This document shows positions 16,946 to 24,228 of a DNA stretch of 51,237 bases, one piece after another. The stretch's first letter is position 1; every line of letters begins with the position of its first letter. The translations under genes and the position numbers were made by a program. The stretch comes from Blastopirellula marina. GTDB taxonomy: Bacteria > Planctomycetota > Planctomycetia > Pirellulales > Thermoguttaceae. The notes under the pieces are model-generated. The model was given only the letters and a program-made list of their open reading frames with translations. It made no database searches and was not told the origin of the DNA. The stretch is taken from contig DYLS01000020.1 in NCBI GenBank assembly GCA_020721965.1, positions 1 to 51,237 on the forward strand, in the 5' to 3' direction.

Positions 16946-17281
16946 ATGAATATCCAAACCGAGGTTTTTGGCGATGTCTTGGTCGTGCACACCCCTGAGG
17001 AATTCAACGAGGAGACCGCCGATGCGGTCCAAAAGTGCATCGAGGGTCTGGGGTACAACCGCGTCGTCGCCGATTTGGATGGGACGGAAAGCATCGACAG
17101 TCAGGGGCTGACAATGCTTCTCAGCCTCCACGAGCTTATGCAGGCTCGTGGGGGAGATCTGAAAATCGCTACGACCAACACCGTCAATCGCAAAATCCTG
17201 GAAATCACGCGGCTGGACCGAGACCTAGAGATTTTCTCCGGCCTTGTGGATGCCGTGAAAAGCTATCGGCCGAGCTTATAG
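16946..17281 (+). CDS. STAS-domain protein, anti-sigma factor antagonist type
   Basis: A 111-residue single STAS domain. The sequence VVADLDGTESIDSQGLTML matches the SpoIIAA/RsbV family; Ser52 in DSQG is at the position phosphorylated by RsbW-type kinases. Next comes LMQARGGDLKIATTNTVNRK, also typical. ATG 16946 is chosen because the domain begins at MNIQTEVFG; the upstream open frame is non-homologous. It lies 84 bases after the receiver gene and 67 before the GspE-like ATPase. No anti-sigma kinase or sigma factor is adjacent, so its partner is encoded elsewhere; a receiver-HATPase fusion at 37233 is one candidate. Confidence 0.9.
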   Translation: MNIQTEVFGDVLVVHTPEEFNEETADAVQKCIEGLGYNRVVADLDGTESIDSQGLTMLLSLHELMQARGGDLKIATTNTVNRKILEITRLDRDLEIFSGLVDAVKSYRPSL

Positions 17282-17348
17282 AAAGGCGCCTGCCTCTGCT
17301 TCAACCCGCGAGCGTGGACGGTAACCTGAATCTTCGAGGCGAAAACGG

Positions 17349-19124
17349 ATGCATTCGGAATCGGCCTTCTTCCCCGTGTCGAAGTCTGCGGATGCGGTGG
17401 CCCCGCGTCGTCGGCTGGGCGACCTGTTGGTGGACCGCGGCTACTTGCGGGAGGAGCAACTCCGCGAAGCCTTGGAGAAGCAGCATCAGACCGGAAGGAC
17501 CAAGCTCCTGGGTGAAATCCTCGTGGAGCTGGGATTCTGTTCGGAAGAGCAGGTCGCGGAATGCCTGGCGGAAGAATATGGCCTGCCTTTCGCACGCTTG
17601 GAGCCGCGTCTTTTCGATCCCAAGATCGTGGACGTTTTACCTCGCGAGTACATCGAGAACAATTTGGTCCTGCCTCTGTTTCAAGTCCGCGAAACGCTGA
17701 CCGTGGCGGTGGCTGAACCCTCCAATCTCTTTTTGATTCAGGAGATCGAATCGCTGACGAAGCTGCGGGTGCAACCGGTCGTCTCGACCGTGCGGGACAT
17801 CCGACGGATGATCGGTTCTCTCCCGAATTCTGCCGTATTCGTCATCGAAGACATCATCGAAGATTCGGAAAACGCCGATGTCACTTTGATCGAAGAAGCG
17901 ATAGAGGACATTGGAGACGTGGCGGATGTAGCCGGGCAATCTCCTGTCATTCGCCTCGTCAACTACATCATCTACAACGCGGTAAAGGAAGGGGCCAGCG
18001 ACATCCACATCGAACCGGCCGAACGCTGCGTGCGGATTCGCTACCGAGTAGACGGGCGATTGTACAAGGCCCTGGAAGTGCCGGCGCATCTCATCAACGC
18101 CATCACCAGCCGCATCAAAATCATGGCCTCGCTCGACATCAGCGAACGCCGCCTACCGCAAGATGGCCGCGTCAACGTCCTCTTGGATAGCCGCAAGATC
18201 GATTTGCGTGTCAACACCTTCCCTTCGCAGCGCGGGGAAAAAACGGTGATTCGCGTTCTGGACACCCGCCTTGTGTCCCTCAATCTCGAAGACCTCGGTT
18301 TCGCTCAGGACATCTTGACCCCTCTCAAAGCGCTCATCAAGGCACCAAATGGCATTGTGTTGGCGACCGGTCCCACGGGCAGCGGCAAGTCGACCACGTT
18401 ATATGGCTGCCTGAATGCCATTTCGACCATGGAAACAAACATTTGCACGGTGGAAGATCCCGTCGAATATCACTTGCCCCTGGTGAATCAGTTCCAGGTA
18501 CAGGAACGGATTGGCCTGACTTTCTCCAAGGCCCTGCGGACGCTGTTGCGTCAAGACCCCGACGTGATCATGGTTGGCGAGATTCGCGACGAAGAGACCG
18601 CGCGGACAGCGATTCAGGCGGCGCTGACGGGTCATTTGGTATTCAGCACGCTGCACACCAACGATGCCGCGTCCGCCATCACGCGCCTGGCAAACATGGG
18701 GATCGAAACGTACTTGATCGCTGCTGCGCTCAACGCCGTTTTGGCCCAACGATTGGTGCGACGCATCTGCCCCAAATGCAGGCACCCCTACGAGCCACCC
18801 CGTCCCTTGCAAAAGGCCTTGCAAAGGATGGGTTATCAGGCCGACACATTCTTCAAAGGCGTTGGCTGCCGTCACTGCCGCAATACGGGTTACCGCGGCC
18901 GCGTGGGCATCCACGAATTGTTGATCCTCGATGATGAAATTCGCGACATGATCGTGGCCGGCGCCAGCGCCCATCAAGTTCGAAAAATCGCCGAATCGCG
19001 AGGAATGGTCAATCTAAGACAGGACGGCTTCAGAAAAGTCCAGGAGGGGCTAACCACCGTGGAGGAAGTATTGCACGCTGTCGGACACGTCGGCGATTGG
19101 GCCAGTTTGACCAGCCTGGAGTGA
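17349..19124 (+). CDS. GspE/PilB-type secretion/pilus assembly ATPase
   Basis: A 591-residue AAA+-like traffic ATPase. Two N-terminal GspE_N/MshE-type modules are visible (RLGDLLVDRGYLREEQLREA and LGEILVELGFCSEEQVAECL), which in some relatives bind c-di-GMP; whether the ligand residues are conserved here I cannot judge. The core has Walker A GPTGSGKSTTLYG (about residue 340), the Asp box region VEDPVEYHL, Walker B DPDVIMVGEIRDEETA and the His box TGHLVFSTLHTNDA. A four-cysteine metal site is intact (CPKC at about 473, CRHC at about 507). The stop lies inside a 28-bp tandem duplication. It powers pseudopilus or pilus polymerisation. Confidence 0.95.
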   Translation: MHSESAFFPVSKSADAVAPRRRLGDLLVDRGYLREEQLREALEKQHQTGRTKLLGEILVELGFCSEEQVAECLAEEYGLPFARLEPRLFDPKIVDVLPREYIENNLVLPLFQVRETLTVAVAEPSNLFLIQEIESLTKLRVQPVVSTVRDIRRMIGSLPNSAVFVIEDIIEDSENADVTLIEEAIEDIGDVADVAGQSPVIRLVNYIIYNAVKEGASDIHIEPAERCVRIRYRVDGRLYKALEVPAHLINAITSRIKIMASLDISERRLPQDGRVNVLLDSRKIDLRVNTFPSQRGEKTVIRVLDTRLVSLNLEDLGFAQDILTPLKALIKAPNGIVLATGPTGSGKSTTLYGCLNAISTMETNICTVEDPVEYHLPLVNQFQVQERIGLTFSKALRTLLRQDPDVIMVGEIRDEETARTAIQAALTGHLVFSTLHTNDAASAITRLANMGIETYLIAAALNAVLAQRLVRRICPKCRHPYEPPRPLQKALQRMGYQADTFFKGVGCRHCRNTGYRGRVGIHELLILDDEIRDMIVAGASAHQVRKIAESRGMVNLRQDGFRKVQEGLTTVEEVLHAVGHVGDWASLTSLE

Positions 19125-19159
19125 ATGGCGAAGTTTAACCAACCTGGAGTGAACCGGAA
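19104..19159. repeat. 28-bp tandem duplication across the GspE-like stop codon
   Basis: The unit starting AGTTTGACCAGCCTGGAGTG at 19104 repeats at 19132 as AGTTTAACCAACCTGGAGTG. The first copy holds the stop codon. The 211 bases before the next gene hold nothing else I recognise; a 64-residue plus-strand frame there (19125-19319) is not convincing. Confidence 0.85.
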
Positions 19160-19335
19160 GAGACACGCAACCCGAACAAATCCATCTCGCGAAACGATGC
19201 GGCCGGATGCATTCGTTCCGGCGCTGTCCCGCAGATCTGCCCCCGCTCGAATCAGCTCCCGGCGTCGGGCCGCATTTGGTCCGGAAGACGGCGTGACGAG
19301 CACACAACCGCAAGCCTGATTCGGAATATCCGACC

Positions 19336-20541
19336 ATGTCCGTCGCTTTTACATACCGCGCAAAGTCGCCATTGGGAAAGATCATCGAAGGCTCCATACA
19401 GGGTGAGTCGGAAGCCGAGGTCGTCGCGCGGTTGAAGCGGGACGGGCTACTGCCATTGGAGGTGCAGGCCGAGGAAGAAGAGGAAAGCGAAGGAATTTCG
19501 CTCTTTCGTCGGGTACGCCGCAGTGAGCTGATCTACGCGACGAATCAATTGGCTATTTTGACCGAGGCTGGCATCTCGCTGGCCCCGGCTCTGGCGGCCG
19601 CGATCGAAGAAGAACGTAATAGCCACTTGAAAAGCATCCTGGAAGAGGTCAAGACAAGAGTCGAAGGGGGCGAGGACCTTTCCGCAGCCCTGGCTCGCCA
19701 TGACGATGTCTTCGATCAAGTCTATGTGGCACTGGTGAGAGCCGGTGAGAAGACGGGTGCCTTGGGAGAGATGCTGGTACGCGTCGCGGCAAGCCTGCAA
19801 GCCGAACACGAGACTCGCGGGAAAATCCGGGCAGCCATGATCTATCCCTGCGTGATGCTGGCTGTGGCCATCGGCGTCACGATTTTCCTGCTCACCTTTG
19901 TGCTGCCGAAATTTGTGCCGGTTTTTGAGACCCGTCACATGGAGTTGCCCACGATCACCAAGGTCGTCCTGCGCGTCTCCGATGTTGTAACGCACAATTA
20001 TCCGTATCTCTTGGGGGCGGTGGGGGCCTTTGTGGCGACCTGGTGGGCACTCAAGCAGAGTGAGGCAGGGCGGGCTGGGCTGGACCGCCTTCGACTTGCA
20101 CTCCCCGTCATCGGCGCCATCTACCGAAAAATCATCCTTTGCCGCTGCGTCCGCATCCTAGGCACCATGCTGGGAGCAGGCGTACCGCTGTTGGAGGCAG
20201 TGGAATTGACGGGGGACGCCGCCGCCAACAGCCTTCACAAGCAGGCTTGGGAAGCGGTGAAACGCGATTTGGTCGAGGGGAAGAGCCTTGGCGACGCGAT
20301 GCGCCGGCAGAATGTGTTCCCCCGCATTCTGATACAAATGGTCGCCGCTGGTGAAGCCACCGGGAAACTGGACCAAGTGCTTGTCAAAATGGCCACCTTT
20401 TACGACCGCGAGCTGGAAACCGCCGTGAAAACGGCTGTCAGCCTGATTGAACCGGCGATGATCATCGTCATGGGCGGCGTGGTAGGGACGATAGGGCTTG
20501 CCCTGTTACTCCCTATCTTCAGTCTCAGTCGCCCGGGCTGA
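19336..20541 (+). CDS. GspF/PilC-type inner-membrane platform protein
   Basis: A 401-residue polytopic protein with two T2SSF domains. The first shows YATNQLAILTEAGISLAPAL and later VYVALVRAGEKTGAL. A membrane segment (YPCVMLAVAIGVTIFLLTFVL) and a second one (YPYLLGAVGAFVATWWAL) follow. The second domain shows CVRILGTMLGAGVPLLEAVE and LIQMVAAGEATGKLDQVL, and a last membrane segment is near the C-terminus. Length and order are standard. It closes the plus-strand secretion locus; the next gene is convergent. Confidence 0.95.
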   Translation: MSVAFTYRAKSPLGKIIEGSIQGESEAEVVARLKRDGLLPLEVQAEEEEESEGISLFRRVRRSELIYATNQLAILTEAGISLAPALAAAIEEERNSHLKSILEEVKTRVEGGEDLSAALARHDDVFDQVYVALVRAGEKTGALGEMLVRVAASLQAEHETRGKIRAAMIYPCVMLAVAIGVTIFLLTFVLPKFVPVFETRHMELPTITKVVLRVSDVVTHNYPYLLGAVGAFVATWWALKQSEAGRAGLDRLRLALPVIGAIYRKIILCRCVRILGTMLGAGVPLLEAVELTGDAAANSLHKQAWEAVKRDLVEGKSLGDAMRRQNVFPRILIQMVAAGEATGKLDQVLVKMATFYDRELETAVKTAVSLIEPAMIIVMGGVVGTIGLALLLPIFSLSRPG

Positions 20542-20801
20542 AATCGCTGGTCTTCCATCATCGCGGATCCGTTCACGGGTGGAGCAATGCGGGAAAACGC
20601 GGAGTTGTGGCAAGCCGCGTGGCAATAGCGATCTGCTCGTAACCGCCCATGGCTTAGCACCACGAGACGTTGTGGTCGACGCGGCGCGACGCCCCCCAAT
20701 GTTTCGTGACCGGTTATCCCTCATTGCATGATGGGTGCCGGTCCAGCCCGAAACGTCCGCCGGAGGCTATAACCGTAACCGTTCACGGGGGGTGTTCGCT
20801 C

Positions 20802-20942
20802 GCAGGGATTCTCCTCACTGCACAACGGCTTGCCCTCCTATCTTCGCCCTACTGTCTTCGCCCTACTGTCATTTTGAGCGAAGCGAGAAATCTTCTCGGC
20901 AGGGGATGAAGGTTTCTCCTCGCTGACGCTCGTCGAAATGAA
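20802..20942. repeat. R3 repeat, copy 1
   Basis: GATTCTCCTCACTGCACAAC and, further on, GTCATTTTGAGCGAAGCGAG are both found again at 51176-51236 in nearly the same words. The right half (TTTCTCCTCGCTGACGCTCG then TCGAAATGA) is an imperfect reverse complement of TCATTTTGAGCGAAGCGAGA, so the unit can fold into a long hairpin. Strings of the type CGAGCGAAGCGAGAAATCT are known as dispersed repeats in unrelated bacteria. Confidence 0.75.
20841..20868. repeat. 14-bp perfect tandem duplication
   Basis: TCTTCGCCCTACTG occurs twice in direct succession inside the R3 element; the copy at the right window edge lacks this insertion. Confidence 0.92.
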
Positions 20943-20969
20943 ACCATTGGTGCCGGTGCCAGCACAGCC

Positions 20970-21755
20970 CTAGAACCAAGCTGCCGTAAAACCACCATCT
21001 ACGTAAAAGGCAGATCCGGTGATGTAACTGCCTGCCGTGGGTGAAAGCAAGAGCAGGGCGGCACCGACCAGCTCGCGCGGTTCACCGAAGCGATGCATGG
21101 GAGTCCCGTCGATGATATTTCGCACGCGTTCTTCGTCCAACAGCCGTCGATTCTGCTCGGCGGGGAAGAAACCTGGGCAAATCGCGTTCACTCGAATCCC
21201 CTTGTCGCCGAACTCTTGGGCGATATTCTTGGTCAGATTCACCACACCGGCTTTGGAAGCGGCGTAGGCGAAGACCCGGGACAGCGGCAAGTGCGACGTC
21301 ACGGATCCAATGTTCAGGATGGCCCCGCCGCCCGCCGTCAGCATGTGCTTGATGAATACCTGACAGGCCTCAAACACCCCTTTGAGATTGACAGCCATGA
21401 TCTTATCCCAAAGGCGGGGATCTGCATCCAAAAACGAAGTCCCAGCGTTGATTCCCGCGCAATTCACGAGGATTTCCACACGCCCCTTCACCTTGAGGGC
21501 CTCTTCCAGCAGACGCTCCAGGGATCCGCGATTCGTAACGTCCACCAAGGCATAGCTGACCCGATCGCCGAACTTTTGCAGGATATCGACCCGCCGCTTG
21601 CACGCTTCCTCGCCGACGTCGGCGACAACGACATGGGCACCGGCTCGCAAAATCCCCTCACACAGCGCACCGCCCAGCTCGCCTGCTCCGCCGATCACCA
21701 CGGCGACCTGACCTTCCAGGTTGAAAAGCTCATACAGATACTCTTTGCTCGTCAT
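20970..21755 (-). CDS. SDR-family NAD(P)-dependent oxidoreductase
   Basis: A 261-residue classical short-chain dehydrogenase. The nucleotide loop is VVIGGAGELGGAL, with Gly where most relatives have Thr (TGxxxGxG). The NCAGIN strand, catalytic Ser in LNIGSVTSHLPLS, and the YAASK Tyr/Lys pair are intact; the C-terminal YITGSAFYVDGGFT is typical. Overall pattern resembles gluconate/mannonate-type sugar acid dehydrogenases, but the substrate is not determined. It lies 45 bases after gnd on the same strand, so a role in sugar-acid metabolism feeding 6-phosphogluconate is a reasonable inference. Confidence 0.88.
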   Translation of the reverse strand: MTSKEYLYELFNLEGQVAVVIGGAGELGGALCEGILRAGAHVVVADVGEEACKRRVDILQKFGDRVSYALVDVTNRGSLERLLEEALKVKGRVEILVNCAGINAGTSFLDADPRLWDKIMAVNLKGVFEACQVFIKHMLTAGGGAILNIGSVTSHLPLSRVFAYAASKAGVVNLTKNIAQEFGDKGIRVNAICPGFFPAEQNRRLLDEERVRNIIDGTPMHRFGEPRELVGAALLLLSPTAGSYITGSAFYVDGGFTAAWF

Positions 21756-21800
21756 GAATGCATCCTATTGCGAGAGGATTGAGTGTAATGATCCTTGCGA

Positions 21801-23258
21801 CTAACGTGCGTCCCGAGGCGGTCGCCGCACGGAGAGCCAGTCTGTATGAAACGGCCCCTGTCCCGGCTTGTCGAGGCGATCGTACGTGTGAGCGCCGAAG
21901 TAATCCCGCTGTGCTTGAAGTAGGTTGGCAGGCAACACGGCAGACCGGTATCCGTCGAAATAGGCGATGGCCGTGGAAAATGCCGGCGTCGGTATTCCCA
22001 TTTCAACGGCCGTGCACACGACGCGCCGCCACGGTTCTTGTGCCCGCGCGACCGCCTGCCGGAAATAGTCGGCCACCAGCAGATTCTCCAGGTCGGGCTT
22101 CTGGTCATAGGCCTCTTTGATTCGTTCCAGGAAAACGGCGCGAATAATGCAGCCACCTCGCCAAAGCATGGCGATGGCGCCAAAATTCAGCGGCCAATTG
22201 TGCTCCCTGGCGGCCTCTCTGAGTTGAACAAATCCTTGGGCATAGCTGACGATCTTGGAAGCGTAGAGCGCCTGCCGCACATCCTCGATGAACTGCGTGC
22301 GATCGCCGCGAGACGTTACCTGTTTGGGTCCCGCCAATACCGCCGAGGCCCGGACACGCTCCTCCTTCAGGGCCGAAAGATTTCGAGCATGAACGGCCTC
22401 GGTGACCAACGTGCTTGGCACGCCCAGATCCAAGGCCAACTGGCTCATCCATTTGCCGGTCCCTTTAGCCCCGGCCTTGTCCAGAATCTTGTCCACCAGG
22501 AAACCGCTGCCTTCCGGGTCGCGAACGCTGAAAATGTCGCGTGTAATCTCGATCAGATAACTGTTCAGCTCACCCTGATACCATTGATCGAAAACATCGT
22601 ACAGCTCATCGTTGCTCAGGCCGATGGAGTGTTTCAGCAGCCAATAGGCCTCGCAAATGAGTTGCATGTCACCGTATTCGATGCCGTTATGGACCATCTT
22701 GACATAATGCCCGGCACCGCGGGGACCTACCCATTCGCAGCAAGGGATGTCATGATTGGGCCCAACCTTCGCCGCAATGGCCTGAAAGATCGGCTTCACC
22801 AACGGCCAAGCCTTCTCACTCCCGCCAGGCATCATACTGGGGCCTTTCAGTGCCCCTTCCTCGCCGCCGGATACGCCCGTCCCGATGAACAGCAGCCCCT
22901 TGCTTTCCACATAAGACGTGCGGCGCTCTGTATCCGTATAGTGAGTATTCCCGCCGTCGATGAGGACATCGCCTGGCGACAGCAGCGGCACCAACGCATC
23001 GATTAAGGCATCCACCGCGGGGCCGGCTTTGACCATCATCATCACCTTCCGCGGCGATTTCATAGCGGCCACGAGTTCGTCGAGCGTGCGGCAGGCCACG
23101 AAGCGTTTGCCCTTGCCCGGCCCTTCCATGAACTTTTCCGTCTTCTCCGTGGTGCGATTATAGACGGCCACGGTATACCCACGACTTTCCATATTCAGGG
23201 CCAGATTCCGGCCCATGACCTCCAAGCCGATTACAGCGATGTCGCACGTTACCGTCAT
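21801..23258 (-). CDS. gnd: 6-phosphogluconate dehydrogenase, decarboxylating
   Basis: A 485-residue enzyme that oxidises and decarboxylates 6-phosphogluconate to ribulose 5-phosphate in the oxidative pentose phosphate pathway. The cofactor fold shows [18 protein letters not shown], with NRTTEK after the second strand, which favours NADP. The substrate site is complete: [17 protein letters not shown], and [20 protein letters not shown] with Lys187, Asn191 and Glu194. Length matches the long (about 470-485) form found in most bacteria. It is 56 bases after lptB and 45 before the SDR gene; the grouping with lptB looks incidental. Confidence 0.97.
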   Translation of the reverse strand: MTVTCDIAVIGLEVMGRNLALNMESRGYTVAVYNRTTEKTEKFMEGPGKGKRFVACRTLDELVAAMKSPRKVMMMVKAGPAVDALIDALVPLLSPGDVLIDGGNTHYTDTERRTSYVESKGLLFIGTGVSGGEEGALKGPSMMPGGSEKAWPLVKPIFQAIAAKVGPNHDIPCCEWVGPRGAGHYVKMVHNGIEYGDMQLICEAYWLLKHSIGLSNDELYDVFDQWYQGELNSYLIEITRDIFSVRDPEGSGFLVDKILDKAGAKGTGKWMSQLALDLGVPSTLVTEAVHARNLSALKEERVRASAVLAGPKQVTSRGDRTQFIEDVRQALYASKIVSYAQGFVQLREAAREHNWPLNFGAIAMLWRGGCIIRAVFLERIKEAYDQKPDLENLLVADYFRQAVARAQEPWRRVVCTAVEMGIPTPAFSTAIAYFDGYRSAVLPANLLQAQRDYFGAHTYDRLDKPGQGPFHTDWLSVRRPPRDAR

Positions 23259-23314
23259 GATTGCGAACTCCTGTCAATTCCTGGAAGCGAAAAGACTTAA
23301 GCTGCACGCTACAG

Positions 23315-24112
23315 CTAAGTCAGTTGCATGTCTTCGCCGAAATAGTATTTGCGTGCCTCGGGGTTTTCCAGCACCTCTTGCGGGGAGCCGTGGCACAATA
23401 CCCGCCCCGCCCGGATGACGTAACTCCGATCCGTAACTTGAAGCGTTTCACGAACTTGGTGATCGGTGATGAGAATCGATATGCCACGTGAGCGCAGGTC
23501 GCGGATGATCCCTTGAATGGCGTCGATGGTCACCGGATCGATCCCTGTGAACGGCTCATCCAGCAAAATGATCTTGGGATTGGAGACCAAAGCCCGGGCG
23601 ATTTCCAGGCGTCGGCGTTCTCCACCGGACAGCGAACTCGCCCGTGATCTCCGAAGCGGCGTCAAACTGAACTGATCGAGGAGTTCGCGGCATCGCAGGG
23701 TCCGTTTTTTTCGGTCGAAACCCAGCAGCTCCATAATTCCCAACAAGTTTTCTTCGACCGTCAACTTTCGAAAAACACTGGACTCTTGCGCCAAATAGCC
23801 CATCCCGCCCTCACGGGCACGGCGATGCATGGGCCACTGCGTCACGTCTTGGCCGGAGAGGTAAACGGTCCCCTCATCGGGGCGAATCAGCCCGCACGTC
23901 ATGCGAAAACTGGTCGTCTTCCCCGCTCCGTTCGGCCCCAAGAGTCCGACGATCTCTCCGGGCCAGACCTCGAAGCTGACGCCGTCCACCACCTTTCGCG
24001 TGCCGTAGCTCTTGACGAGCCCACAAACTGCGAGGATCGCCCCCGGAATGGCGCGAATGTGGGGGGAGGATTCGGCCTGCTCCGTGCCCCAGAATGCGTG
24101 TAGCAAACTCAT
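23315..24112 (-). CDS. lptB: LPS export ABC transporter ATP-binding protein
   Basis: A 265-residue ATPase of the LptB type, which energises lipopolysaccharide transport to the outer membrane with LptFG. Walker A LLGPNGAGKTTSF, Q-loop YLAQESSVFRKLTVEENL (a hallmark of LptB), signature LSGGERRRLEIARAL, Walker B IILLDEPFTGIDP and switch LITDHQVRETL are all intact. The first about 25 residues (up to AIPGAILAV) are an extension not seen in most LptB, so a later start is possible. It lies downstream of lepB on the same strand. Presence implies a diderm envelope with LPS or a similar glycolipid. Confidence 0.93.
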   Translation of the reverse strand: MSLLHAFWGTEQAESSPHIRAIPGAILAVCGLVKSYGTRKVVDGVSFEVWPGEIVGLLGPNGAGKTTSFRMTCGLIRPDEGTVYLSGQDVTQWPMHRRAREGGMGYLAQESSVFRKLTVEENLLGIMELLGFDRKKRTLRCRELLDQFSLTPLRRSRASSLSGGERRRLEIARALVSNPKIILLDEPFTGIDPVTIDAIQGIIRDLRSRGISILITDHQVRETLQVTDRSYVIRAGRVLCHGSPQEVLENPEARKYYFGEDMQLT

Positions 24113-24228
24113 GAGTTCCGTCTCGCCGCCGGTAGTTCCTGAGAAACCTTTAGGTCAAACATTCACTCGTGATTCGTAAGCAGTCTTCGCCGGCGACTCC
24201 CGCCTGCACTCTGCATTTACCCGCCAGA

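Larger units (their letters stand above)
20542..20969. other. Convergent intergenic region with R3 repeat
   Basis: About 430 bases between the GspF-like gene and the SDR gene, which face each other. It holds a perfect 14-bp duplication (20841-20868) and the R3 element (20802-20942). No coding sequence is supported. Confidence 0.6.

Noticed and set aside
20541-20969. Possible tRNA or small RNA gene in the convergent gap
   Set aside because: No cloverleaf with GGTTCRAATCC-type T arm is visible here or elsewhere in the window; the structure present is the R3 repeat.
22038-23006. 322-codon plus-strand open frame
   Set aside because: Antisense to gnd; no recognisable motifs.
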